Positions 43,968 to 52,128 of a stretch of 64,000 bases of DNA are shown here, one piece after another. The stretch is from Nocardia anocheti (GTDB lineage: Bacteria > Actinomycetota > Actinomycetes > Mycobacteriales > Mycobacteriaceae), in the NCBI RefSeq assembly GCF_029675105.1, contig NZ_JAQQFV010000009.1:62001-126000 (forward strand). The letters run 5' to 3'. Made by a program: the position numbers and the translations under genes. The notes beneath the pieces are model-generated. The model searched no databases and was not told where the DNA came from. It saw only the letters and a list, made by a program, of their open reading frames with translations. The stretch's first letter is position 1; each line of letters begins with the position of its first letter.

Positions 43968-45212
43968 CTACTGCGCATTGGCGAAGGTCGCGTATTGGGC
44001 GGCGGCGCGTTGGTGTGCGTCGTGCAGTTGGTGGCTGTCGATCGAGGCTACGAAGTGGCGGTAGCGGACGGCGCAGGTGAAGCGCTTGGTGTGGGTGGTG
44101 GTGGTTTTGTTCTCGGTGCAGGTTGTGTCGGGGACTGTGGTCGGGCTGTCCGCGGGGGCGAAGGCTGGGCCGTCGAACATTGCGGATTGGAATTTCTCGG
44201 CGCCGGTGGTGTCGCGGGCTCGGAAGACGATGGCGTCCCAGCCGATGCCGATTTTTTCGATTCCGCTCTGCTGGTAGAGGTCTCGTTGGGCGAAGCTGTC
44301 GCGCCGGACGTGGAAGAAGCCCTGGAGGCCGTAGGACGCCGAGTGTTCGGGTTCCGGGCCGCCGAGTCGGTTGGTGTTCAGTGCGCGTTCCAGGACGCCA
44401 CTCGGGTCGTTGTTCAGCATCAGCACCTCGGTCGGCGACAGCGGTGGTAGCTGGTCGAGCCAGGGGAGTTGGGCATCGAGTACACGGGTGGCCAGCGCGG
44501 TCAACGCGGGTAGATCGGGATCGGGCTTGCCGACCTGGAGGTTGACGACGTAGCTGCCGTGCGCGACGACGGTGCCCAGGGTCGGGACACCGGGTCGCCA
44601 ATGGGACCGCGCGGACGGGTACTTGTCCAGACCCACGCGCTGGTTCTGGTCGGGTGCTACCTCGAAGTCGAGTCGTTCGATGGCCTCGGCGGCTTTGGCG
44701 GCGGCGGTCGCGTCGGGGAATTGCATGACCGACATTCCGAAATGGGTCGGGCGGTACTGCCGTTGGTAGTCGGCGATGGCGTCGTCTCCGGGGGACAGGA
44801 CGAAGGCTCCGAAGGTTTCGATATCCGTACTGCCGGTGGCGAATCCGTAGAGCAGCTTGTGCTCTGTCAAGGCCGGATGGACGTTGTCGCTGAACGAGCT
44901 CAACAGTGTGTCGGCGGTGAACGAATCCCAGTCGCCGTACTTCAGTGTGGGGTCGACGTCGGTGCCGAGAATCAACGCGTCGGCCAGTCGCATCGACGCG
45001 AGTCGCTGTCCGTAGCTGAAATTGTGGCGGTATTGGTAGTAGGCGCTCACCGGAAGTACGGGGTACTTGCCGACGTCGAGGGTGCGGACGTCGATTTCGC
45101 CTGCTGTCGCGGTGCCGTCGATCCGGGAACCGCAGCTCGATGCCAGCACTGCCGTCACGAGACCGATCGCGGCCGCGCCGAGGAGATATTTGCGTAGGGC
45201 TTTTCGTTGCAT
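43968..45212 (-). CDS. Array lipoprotein, type I (cassette 2)
   Basis: The 414-aa lipoprotein has lipobox VLASSC27 and the mature start IDVRTLDVGKYPVLPVSAYY. It shares LGTDVDPTLKYGDWDS, DKYPSARSHWRPGVPTLGTV and SHQLHDAHQRAAAQYATFAN with the gene at 41387, its closest relative here. Two conserved cysteines (DTTCTENK, KRFTCAVRYR) suggest a disulfide present across the family. It starts 9 bp after its type II partner ends. The predicted mature protein is anchored outside the cell membrane. Confidence 0.83.
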   Translation of the reverse strand: MQRKALRKYLLGAAAIGLVTAVLASSCGSRIDGTATAGEIDVRTLDVGKYPVLPVSAYYQYRHNFSYGQRLASMRLADALILGTDVDPTLKYGDWDSFTADTLLSSFSDNVHPALTEHKLLYGFATGSTDIETFGAFVLSPGDDAIADYQRQYRPTHFGMSVMQFPDATAAAKAAEAIERLDFEVAPDQNQRVGLDKYPSARSHWRPGVPTLGTVVAHGSYVVNLQVGKPDPDLPALTALATRVLDAQLPWLDQLPPLSPTEVLMLNNDPSGVLERALNTNRLGGPEPEHSASYGLQGFFHVRRDSFAQRDLYQQSGIEKIGIGWDAIVFRARDTTGAEKFQSAMFDGPAFAPADSPTTVPDTTCTENKTTTTHTKRFTCAVRYRHFVASIDSHQLHDAHQRAAAQYATFANAQ

Positions 45213-45221
45213 CGTCGGCTC

Positions 45222-46475
45222 CTACTCGGCTTCGGCCAGCAGCGCGTACTGAGCGGAGATACGTTGGTGTGCGTCCGCGAGCTGGTTGGCACCGATTTCG
45301 GCCGCGTAGCGCCCGACCGCGAGGGAACAGTGGAACCGCGGTGTCGAACCCCGGAACTCCTCGCGGCTTTCATGGCAGTTCGCCGACGGGAGACCAGCCG
45401 GACTGGGCGCCACCACGTAGAGGCGGCCGAGCTGCGCGCGCCGATCGGCCAGGAGTTGCGCGGCGGCCGGGTTTTCGGCGCGATACAGGGCGCCGCCGTT
45501 GAAGGCGACCAAGTCGACGCCTGTCTCGTCGAACAGCGCTTCGTCCACTTCGGTATTCTGTGCGACGTGTAGCGCGCCGTGCCTGCGGTAGACGGCTGGA
45601 ACGGTGGTGCCGGTGGCTGCTCCGTCGTTGGCGGCGGGGACGGCCGAAGCCAGCAGTCCGTCGATATCGCGGTCCAGGGTGTTCCACTGGTCGCGCGGCG
45701 TCGGAGCGAATTTCTCCAGGCCGGCGGGCAGCGCGTCCATGATTTTTGTCGCATGGGCGGTCGAGCCGGGCAGGTCGTCGGCACCGATCTGATTGCCGAG
45801 ATGATCGTTGACGACGGTCAGTACGAGGAAGCGGCCGGTCGAATGCCAGACGTAGAGGGCGTCGTACTTCGATGTCCAGGTCGCGCGCGCATCCGGATAC
45901 TTGTCGATCCTGGCCTCGGTGTAGTCGTCGCCGAGTTCCCGGCGGTGTTCGGCTGCTACCGCGGATACTGCCCGTTTCGCCGAGTCGGCGTCCGAATACA
46001 GGAGGACGTAGTTCGCCATTTCCCAGGACAGATTCGCGTTCTCGTGCGTACGTCCCTGAGAAAAGTGTCCGGAAATGAAGCCGGGCGCGACGGCATCGAA
46101 ATTCTCGCGGCTCATCAGGAGTTCCCGGGAAAGGGGTGGAGCCGAGATATCGGTGAATGTGCGGCTGGCGTTGAACATTCGCGCATATTTCAACGCCGGG
46201 TCGATTTCGTGGGGTAGCGGCACGACTTCGGCCAGGCGCTGGGCCTCGACCAGCGCCGCCTGCTCGTCGGTCGTGGCTTTCCCGAGGGGCACCGGAGTTG
46301 TCGGGTAATTGCCGACGTCCAGTGCGTTTCGATCGATCCGGGGCGTGGGCGCAGAGGCTTCGCGCTCATCACCGCAGGCCGTGGTCAGCAGGCAGGCGAC
46401 GACCACGGCGACGCCGAGTGGTCCCCTGAACAGAGGCGAGCTGGGCGCACGTCGGCGCCGCGGTACGGAACGCAA
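45222..46475 (-). CDS. Array lipoprotein, type II (cassette 2)
   Basis: The 417-aa lipoprotein starts at TTG 46475, placed by GGGGGG six bases upstream. The protein opens RSVPRRRRAPSSPLFRGPLG with lipobox VACLLTTAC34. The mature start IDRNALDVGNYPTTPVPLGK, EAQRLAEVVPLPHEIDPALK and FNGGALYRAENPAAAQLLAD align with the gene at 42650. The gene begins 23 bp after the kinase stop, so the two are probably co-transcribed. A much longer upstream frame is a shadow of the kinase. Confidence 0.82.
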   Translation of the reverse strand: MRSVPRRRRAPSSPLFRGPLGVAVVVACLLTTACGDEREASAPTPRIDRNALDVGNYPTTPVPLGKATTDEQAALVEAQRLAEVVPLPHEIDPALKYARMFNASRTFTDISAPPLSRELLMSRENFDAVAPGFISGHFSQGRTHENANLSWEMANYVLLYSDADSAKRAVSAVAAEHRRELGDDYTEARIDKYPDARATWTSKYDALYVWHSTGRFLVLTVVNDHLGNQIGADDLPGSTAHATKIMDALPAGLEKFAPTPRDQWNTLDRDIDGLLASAVPAANDGAATGTTVPAVYRRHGALHVAQNTEVDEALFDETGVDLVAFNGGALYRAENPAAAQLLADRRAQLGRLYVVAPSPAGLPSANCHESREEFRGSTPRFHCSLAVGRYAAEIGANQLADAHQRISAQYALLAEAE

Positions 46476-46498
46476 AGAAATCCCCCCAAGGATGGTGT

Positions 46499-48022
46499 CT
46501 AGCGAATCTTCGACTGCAGTGTCGGCACCAGCTTTTCGCGCAGCACCGTCTCGGATTCCGGCGTCCAATTGCGCATCGCGGCGACCGTGCTCGGATCGTC
46601 GATCGGGATGACGATGGCGCGGGTGCTGGTGATGCCGTACGGCAGTCCGAGAAGGCCACCGCCCCCGGCTTTTTCGTCGCTGCGCAGGACGACGACGTAG
46701 CTGTCGTCGGGTGCTTCGAGCGAGTTGTAGCCGTCGGTGACCTGTTTGGGGGAGGGCTCTCCCTCGGTGTTGGTGTATTCGAAGTTGTAGACGAAGCCGA
46801 GCTTTTCCATGAACTGGGTCTGCGGGCTGCCGGTGAGGTAGATCGAGAACCTGTTGGGCTGGGTCACATCCAGCAGGGTGACGGTCTTGCCCTGGAAAGC
46901 GGGATTCTGGGCACTGACCGAGGTGGTCGGAGCGCCGGTCGGGGTGGTGGGGTCCGAGCCGCCGCTGGTGGCCCACACACCGGCGCCGACACCGAGCGCG
47001 ACGACCAGCACACCGACACCCGCGATGGCCGCGATGCGCTTGGGGTTTCTGGTCTTGGGCGGGGTCAGGTCGATGGAGCCGGTGGCGGTCGCCATGCGGG
47101 GACCGGTGGTCTCCCGGGGCGGCATCACCTGGATCGGGTAGGTGGGGGAGGTGTTGTGGCCGGTGGGGTTGAAGCCGGGGACCAGGGCGTTGGCGGCGGC
47201 GTCGGTGAATTCTCGGCAGGTGGCGAAGCGTTCGGCGGGGTTCTTCGCCAGGGCGCGGGCGAAGACGTGGTCGATGGCGTGGGGGAGGCCGGGGTTGACC
47301 TTGGTGGCCAGGGGTGGGGGTTCGTGCAGGTGGCCCATCATGACCATGGCGGGTTGCGCCGCGGGGTAGGGGTTCTGGCCGGTGAGGAGTTTGTAGAAGG
47401 CGCAGGCGAGGCTGTAGATGTCGGCGCGGTGGTCGAGGGGGGCGCCGCTGAGCTGCTCCGGTGGGGCATAGGCGATGGTGGCCAGGAAGCTGCCGGTCTG
47501 GGTGAGTTCGGTGGCGTCGTCGGTGGACTTGGCGACGCCGAAGTCGGTGAGGAAGACGCGTTCGTCCTCGTTGTCGCCGTCGGTGCTCGACAGCAGGAAG
47601 TTGGCGGGTTTGACGTCGCGGTGCAGCAGGCCGCGGCGGTGCGCGTAGTCCAGGCCCTTGCCGACCTCGGTGGTGATGCGCAGGGCGCGCAGCGGGGTCA
47701 TGGCGTGGCGGTCGCGGGCGAGTTCGGCGGCGGCGTCGGTGCCGTCGACGTACTGCATGGCGATCCAGAGCTGGCCGTGTTCCTCGCCGCGGTTGTAGAC
47801 GGAGACGATATTGGGGTGGTCCAGACCGGCGGCGAGGTTGGCCTCACGCTCGAAGCGGGCGCGGAACTCCGGGTCGCGGCTGAGTTCGGCGCTGAGTACC
47901 TTCAGGGCGTCCATGCGCGGCAGACTCGGGTGCTTGGCCAGGTATACGGTGCCCATACCGCCGGCGCCCAGCACACGCTGCACGCGGTACCCGCCGACGA
48001 TGGTGCCGGGGCTCATCGCCAT
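46499..48022 (-). CDS. Transmembrane Ser/Thr protein kinase, PknB-like
   Basis: The 507-aa receptor kinase has the glycine loop GAGGMGTVYLAK (19-30), K41, the catalytic loop HRDVKPAN (134-141) and DFG (160-162). The activation loop runs TQTGSFLATIAYAPPEQ, with Thr residues available for autophosphorylation. A juxtamembrane segment and one helix (~330-351, IAAIAGVGVLVVALGVGAGV) lead to a ~150-residue outer domain without PASTA repeats (KTVTLLDVTQPNRFSIYLTG). Lipoprotein cassettes lie on both sides: 88 bp after one and 23 bp before the next. The outer domain is not one I recognise and may sense a lipoprotein or ligand. Confidence 0.9.
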   Translation of the reverse strand: MAMSPGTIVGGYRVQRVLGAGGMGTVYLAKHPSLPRMDALKVLSAELSRDPEFRARFEREANLAAGLDHPNIVSVYNRGEEHGQLWIAMQYVDGTDAAAELARDRHAMTPLRALRITTEVGKGLDYAHRRGLLHRDVKPANFLLSSTDGDNEDERVFLTDFGVAKSTDDATELTQTGSFLATIAYAPPEQLSGAPLDHRADIYSLACAFYKLLTGQNPYPAAQPAMVMMGHLHEPPPLATKVNPGLPHAIDHVFARALAKNPAERFATCREFTDAAANALVPGFNPTGHNTSPTYPIQVMPPRETTGPRMATATGSIDLTPPKTRNPKRIAAIAGVGVLVVALGVGAGVWATSGGSDPTTPTGAPTTSVSAQNPAFQGKTVTLLDVTQPNRFSIYLTGSPQTQFMEKLGFVYNFEYTNTEGEPSPKQVTDGYNSLEAPDDSYVVVLRSDEKAGGGGLLGLPYGITSTRAIVIPIDDPSTVAAMRNWTPESETVLREKLVPTLQSKIR

Positions 48023-48110
48023 CTTTCACGATCTCCTGACTCGGTGCCGCACCCTGCCGCTTTTCCCGGCTGGAGCATATCGGACTCGGCGGGGAAGGGC
48101 AGGTGCGGGA

Positions 48111-49358
48111 TTATCTGGTGTTGGCGAAAACCGCATACTGCGCCGCCGCGCGTTGCTGGGCATCCAAAAGCTGGTTGCTGCTTACTATTCCGACGAACTG
48201 GTGGTAAGCGAGGACGCAGCTGAAGCGTTTCCGACCGTCGAGTTGCTGTTTGTTCTCGACGCAGGCGGAATCGGGAACATTGGGCGGGGCGGCGGCCTCC
48301 GTTTCGGTGCGCCACGGGAACAGTTTCTCGGTGACCGCGCGCCGGGCGCTCTCGTCGTCGGGAGTGCGGATGACATAGGAACCCCACGAGACGGCGACCT
48401 GTTCGGCGTTCATCTCGGTGAACTGCTCGTCGACGTACTGACGGTCGCTGGGCAGCGGGTCACCGGAGTAGTGCAGGATGCCCTGCTTGCCGACGAGCAG
48501 ATACTGGCCCGAGCCCTCGGGGCTGGACAGCTGCTCGGGATTGAGGGCGCGCATGAGCACGTGGTCGGGGTCCCAGGGCAGGGTCATTGCCTCTTCGTCG
48601 GTGAGCGGCGTGGTCTTGTCCAGCGCGTCGATCTGTTTGGCGTACGCGGTCTCGGCGAGGGTGGTCAGGGCCTGCTGGTCGGGTTTGTCGACCGAGAGCA
48701 GGAAGGCGATGACGAACGGTCCGTGCGGGAGCAGGGTGCGCAGGAACGGCGAGTCGGGGCGCCAATGTGACAGTGCCGCAGGGTATCCGGGCAGGGAGAC
48801 CGGCTGGTTCTTGCCCTCCTGGGCGGCGAAGTCGGCGTCGTGGAACTCGCGGGCGGCCGCGTTCGCGCGCTCGGCATCGGGGAACTGGAAGACCATCGTG
48901 GTGGCGGTGAACCGGTTGTTGGCCTGTTTGGACGGCCAGCCGCCGAGGGTGTTGACGCTGGTGTCCCTGGACGCGCCGTTGGATTCGAAGCCGTAGAGCA
49001 TCTTGTGCTTCTTCGCGATCCCCGACATCACCGTGTCGTCGCCCAGCGCCCAGGGCATGACGCCCGCGGACGCGGTGCGCGCGCGTTTGCCGAAACCCAT
49101 CTGCGGGTCGATGTCGGTGGCGGTGATCACGTGGTCGGCGATCCGCATCGCGGCCACCTCGTACATCTCGTAGAACGGCAGGACCGGGTCGTCGTCGTGG
49201 GCGTTGAGCGGTTCGGTGGGATAGGAACCGGTGTCCAGGGTGCGGAAATCGGTTTCCGCGGGCAGGGCGGTGCCCGCCATGGTGGAACCGCAGGCGGTGA
49301 GCACGGCGGTCAGGGCGACGGCGATCAGGGCGCTCGCGAAACGCGTCGAGGTGCTCAT
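48111..49358 (-). CDS. Array lipoprotein, type I (cassette 1)
   Basis: The 415-aa lipoprotein has lipobox AVLTAC23 and the mature start TDFRTLDTGSYPTEPLNAHD. Type I marks are ATDIDPQMGFGKRA, ALSHWRPDSPFLRTLLPHGP, two cysteines (DSACVENKQQ, KRFSCVLAYH) and SSNQLLDAQQRAAAQYAVFA. The ATG at 49358 overlaps the stop of the type II gene (ATGA), giving firm coupling. It is more diverged from the type I genes of cassettes 2 and 3 than those are from each other. Confidence 0.83.
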   Translation of the reverse strand: MSTSTRFASALIAVALTAVLTACGSTMAGTALPAETDFRTLDTGSYPTEPLNAHDDDPVLPFYEMYEVAAMRIADHVITATDIDPQMGFGKRARTASAGVMPWALGDDTVMSGIAKKHKMLYGFESNGASRDTSVNTLGGWPSKQANNRFTATTMVFQFPDAERANAAAREFHDADFAAQEGKNQPVSLPGYPAALSHWRPDSPFLRTLLPHGPFVIAFLLSVDKPDQQALTTLAETAYAKQIDALDKTTPLTDEEAMTLPWDPDHVLMRALNPEQLSSPEGSGQYLLVGKQGILHYSGDPLPSDRQYVDEQFTEMNAEQVAVSWGSYVIRTPDDESARRAVTEKLFPWRTETEAAAPPNVPDSACVENKQQLDGRKRFSCVLAYHQFVGIVSSNQLLDAQQRAAAQYAVFANTR

Positions 49359-50560
49359 GCGGCGTTCACCAACAGGGCGTACTGGGCGGCGATGCGCTGC
49401 TGGGCGTCGAGCAACTGATGCGACCAGACATAGGCGGCGTAGCGGTCGTAGGAGACCGCGCAGTAGAAGCGGATCGCGAAGCGCTGCCTGCCGATGTACT
49501 CCTTGCACTGGGCGAAGGGCAGATTCTCGGGCGGCTCGGAGGCGGTGAACTTGCGGGTGAGTCCGCCGAGTTCGTCGCGCACGGCCTGGGCACCGGCGAT
49601 ATCGCGGGCGCGGTAGACATCGGCGCCGTCGGAGGCGTACAGGTCGACGCCCGCCTCCTCGATGACCTGCGCGATCGCCACCGGATCGGAGGTGAAATGC
49701 CGCGCGGTGCGGCCCGCGTAGACGCCGGGCGGATTGATCCAGGAGTCCTCGCGGGGGCGCGGGGCGGTGCGGCCGAGCATGCCGTCGCGGTCGCGCGGCA
49801 AGGTCATCAGCTGGTCGGTGGGGGTGGGGGTGAATTTCCTCAGTTCGGGGACGAGCGTGTCGAGGCTCTTGCGGGTGAGGTCGAGCAGGGCTTGCTTGTC
49901 GACCTTCTCGAGGTAGATCTTGAGGTAGTCGTAGAGCCAGGTGTAGACCACCAGGTGGCCGACGGCGAACCACGAACCGATCGACTGCTGGTCGGGCTGC
50001 CAGTGCGCCTTGGCACCGGGGTAGCCGGGGATCTCGATCGGCTGGTTGCCGGGGGCGTAGCCGAAGTCGAGACGTTCGAGTTCGGTCGCGGCGGTGGCGG
50101 CTTTCTGGTCGTCGGGGAAGATCATCACCGCGTTGACCATGTCGATGCCCTGGTTGTTGGGCTCGGTCTGGGCGGAGCTGACGAATCCGCCGATGAAGTC
50201 GGGCGCGGCCTCGGCGAACCGGTCGACCGCCATGATCTTGCCGAGCGCGGCCTCCGGATCGAGGAACACCGAGGCGATCGTGGGATTGGTGTGGACGAAT
50301 CGCGGGTCGATGTCGGCGGGGGTGGGCACGTGGTCGCCGAGCCGTTCGGCCTCGATGAAGCGGGCCTGGTCCTGATTGGCGACCACACCGACCTCGCGGG
50401 GCTCGGTGGCGTAGTTGCCGACGTCGAGGGTGGTGAGGTCGACCGGCGGATCGGTGGCGCCCTGGGCTTCGGGCCCGGAATCGCAACCGGCGATCGCCCC
50501 CGTCACGAGCACAGCCGCGAGCAGGGCGCACGCGGCCCTGGCTGGTACAGGAATTCCCAC
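49355..50560 (-). CDS. Array lipoprotein, type II (cassette 1)
   Basis: The 401-aa lipoprotein has a signal peptide ending GAIAGC26 and the mature start VDLTTLDVGNYATEPREVGV. Type II marks are EAERLGDHVPTPADIDPRFV, FTPTPTDQLMTLPRDRDGML, YRARDIAGAQAVRDELGGLT and LPFAQCKEYIG, ending SHQLLDAQQRIAAQYALLVN. It appears to be the first gene of a run through 48111, the kinase and cassettes 2 and 3. Upstream (50561-50664) lies promoter space, with no clear boxes. Confidence 0.83.
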   Translation of the reverse strand: MGIPVPARAACALLAAVLVTGAIAGCDSGPEAQGATDPPVDLTTLDVGNYATEPREVGVVANQDQARFIEAERLGDHVPTPADIDPRFVHTNPTIASVFLDPEAALGKIMAVDRFAEAAPDFIGGFVSSAQTEPNNQGIDMVNAVMIFPDDQKAATAATELERLDFGYAPGNQPIEIPGYPGAKAHWQPDQQSIGSWFAVGHLVVYTWLYDYLKIYLEKVDKQALLDLTRKSLDTLVPELRKFTPTPTDQLMTLPRDRDGMLGRTAPRPREDSWINPPGVYAGRTARHFTSDPVAIAQVIEEAGVDLYASDGADVYRARDIAGAQAVRDELGGLTRKFTASEPPENLPFAQCKEYIGRQRFAIRFYCAVSYDRYAAYVWSHQLLDAQQRIAAQYALLVNAA

Positions 50561-50664
50561 GTCGATCTCCCTCCCCGGAATCGGTCGTCGGCCGAATCGT
50601 ACGGCACGGGTCCGACGAAGGCGTGGGTCGCTCGGTGACGGCCCCCTTCGCGGACCGGCCTCGG

Positions 50665-50781
50665 CTACCGGGTGTCCGCGGAGATCACGGACTGGGCCGC
50701 GGTGCCCTGACGCGCGTCGATGAACTGGTTGCCGCTCACGAGGGCGTACCAGTGGTGGATACCGGCGCCCAGGAGGAACAG
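50665..50781 (-). pseudogene. Relic of a type I array lipoprotein (C-terminal 38 codons)
   Basis: Immediately after the stop of the gene at 50783, the minus strand encodes IHHWYALVSGNQFIDARQGT followed by AAQSVISADTR and TAG. This aligns with the conserved tail of the array (AYHQFVGIVSSNQLLDAQQR, then AAAQYAVFANTR in the gene at 48111). There is no start codon, signal peptide or body, so it is the 3' end of a deleted family member. Confidence 0.75.
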
Positions 50782-50782
50782 G

Positions 50783-51982
50783 TCACAGGCTGTTGGCGAG
50801 GAGGGCGTATTGGGCGGAGACCTTTTGGCGGACTTCGGGTTCGCGTTCGGCGCTGACGATGCCCAGGTAGCGCTTGTAGGGGACGTAGCAGCGGTAGTTG
50901 TAGGTGTCGTCAGCCGGGGTGCGCAGTTTGAGGCACTGGGCGCCGGGGATGTCGTTGGGGGCGGGGAGGGTGTCGAAGCCGTCGGAGGAGTCGATGAGGC
51001 CCTTCATCAGGGCCTCGGAGGCGGACTGGTCGCGGGTGCGGGTGATCGAGCCGCCGTCGACCACGGCGATCTGGTCGGCGCCGGTGGCGTCGACGAGTTC
51101 CTGGCGGGCGGTCTGGTCGTAGGCGCGGTTGACCAGGTGCGCGGTGCTGTAGACACCGAAGACGTTCTGGTCGGGGCGCAGGCCGCGGCGGTCCTCGACG
51201 ACCGCGCGGGAGAGCAGGCGGTCGGGGTCGACGGGCAGGTCGGCGAGTTTGTCGGCCGGGGTGGCGGTGAACCGGGCCAGCTGGGCGAGTTCGGCGGTCA
51301 ACGCCCGGTCGGCCCAGTCGGTGAGGTCGGTGGCCTCGGCGCGGGGGCGCTGGATGAACAGGGAGATGACGAACTGCTCGTGGGCGTGGAACGCGCCGAT
51401 GGTCGCGACGCCGGGGCGCCAGTGCAGGTAGGCCTCGGGGTAGCGGGTGGAGGTGAGCTTGCGGTTGTCGGGGGACACCGCCAGGTCGGCGTCCTCGAGT
51501 TCCCGCGCGGCCAGGGTGGCGGCCGTGGCGTCGGGAAAGCGCAGCACGAAGACGCTGACGGCGGTGGCGTCGGCGGACGGGCGTTTGGAGTCGGCCGGGT
51601 CGGGCTTGTCGGCGCCGAGCGCGGCGTAGCCGGTGACGTACTTGCGTTTCTCCAGCACGGGTCTGGACACATTGGCGACGAAATCCAGTGCGCGCGTGAC
51701 ATCCCCGACGACGGCACCGCCGCGCCCGTAGGTCAGCGAGGAATCGATGCGCACCGCGGGCGCGACGGCCGCCGACATCCGCATGCCCTCCACGAGTGCG
51801 CCTTTGGCGCCCGCCGTGTCGTCGAAATGGTGCCGGTCGACGGCGTAGGTGCCGGTCTCCAGGCCGCGCACGTCGGCTTCTCCCGGTACCGCGGAGCCCT
51901 CGATCGCGCAGCCGGTGAGAGTGAGCAGCGCGGCACCGCACAGCGCGGCCGCGAGCCGGATCCTGGTCGAACAGCTCATCAC
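50783..51982 (-). CDS. Array-family lipoprotein, diverged singleton
   Basis: The 399-aa lipoprotein has lipobox LTLTGC25 and the mature start EADVRGLETGTYAVDRHHFD, a divergent type I opening. Shared features are RIDSSLTYGRG in the DIDP position, YLHWRPGVATIGAFHAHEQF, the cysteine pair (GAQCLKL, YRCYVPYKRY) and the tail VRQKVSAQYALLANSL. It has no type II partner upstream; the gene relic at 50665-50781 lies directly downstream. It diverges from the FHA gene, with ~100 bp between the starts. Confidence 0.82.
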   Translation of the reverse strand: MMSCSTRIRLAAALCGAALLTLTGCAIEGSAVPGEADVRGLETGTYAVDRHHFDDTAGAKGALVEGMRMSAAVAPAVRIDSSLTYGRGGAVVGDVTRALDFVANVSRPVLEKRKYVTGYAALGADKPDPADSKRPSADATAVSVFVLRFPDATAATLAARELEDADLAVSPDNRKLTSTRYPEAYLHWRPGVATIGAFHAHEQFVISLFIQRPRAEATDLTDWADRALTAELAQLARFTATPADKLADLPVDPDRLLSRAVVEDRRGLRPDQNVFGVYSTAHLVNRAYDQTARQELVDATGADQIAVVDGGSITRTRDQSASEALMKGLIDSSDGFDTLPAPNDIPGAQCLKLRTPADDTYNYRCYVPYKRYLGIVSAEREPEVRQKVSAQYALLANSL

Positions 51983-52067
51983 AGCGCCCCCTCGACGTTC
52001 TCGCGCGATACCTGTGAAGTTACCGGAGGAATCCCGCCCAGGGGGACCTATGTGTGGAGCTTTGCCA

Positions 52068-52128
52068 TAGTCTGGGAGCTATGGCGACGACCCTGCTGTG
52101 TGGTTCCGGTGGAGGCCGATACCTGTGA
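52068..52128 (+). promoter_or_regulatory. Leaderless 15-codon upstream ORF overlapping the FHA gene
   Basis: TAGTCT (52068-52073), a TAnnnT-type -10, lies exactly 7 bp before an ATG at 52081. The ORF encodes MATTLLCGSGGGRYL and stops at 52128, overlapping the GTG start (52125) of the FHA gene by 4 bp. The -10-to-ATG distance is that of leaderless mycobacterial transcripts. Translation of the short ORF would couple to the FHA gene. Confidence 0.5.

Noticed and set aside
49359..50531. Fusion of a type I lipoprotein to ~390 extra N-terminal residues
   Set aside because: The extra residues are an out-of-frame reading of the type II gene 49355-50560; the lipoprotein has a proper signal peptide starting at 49358.
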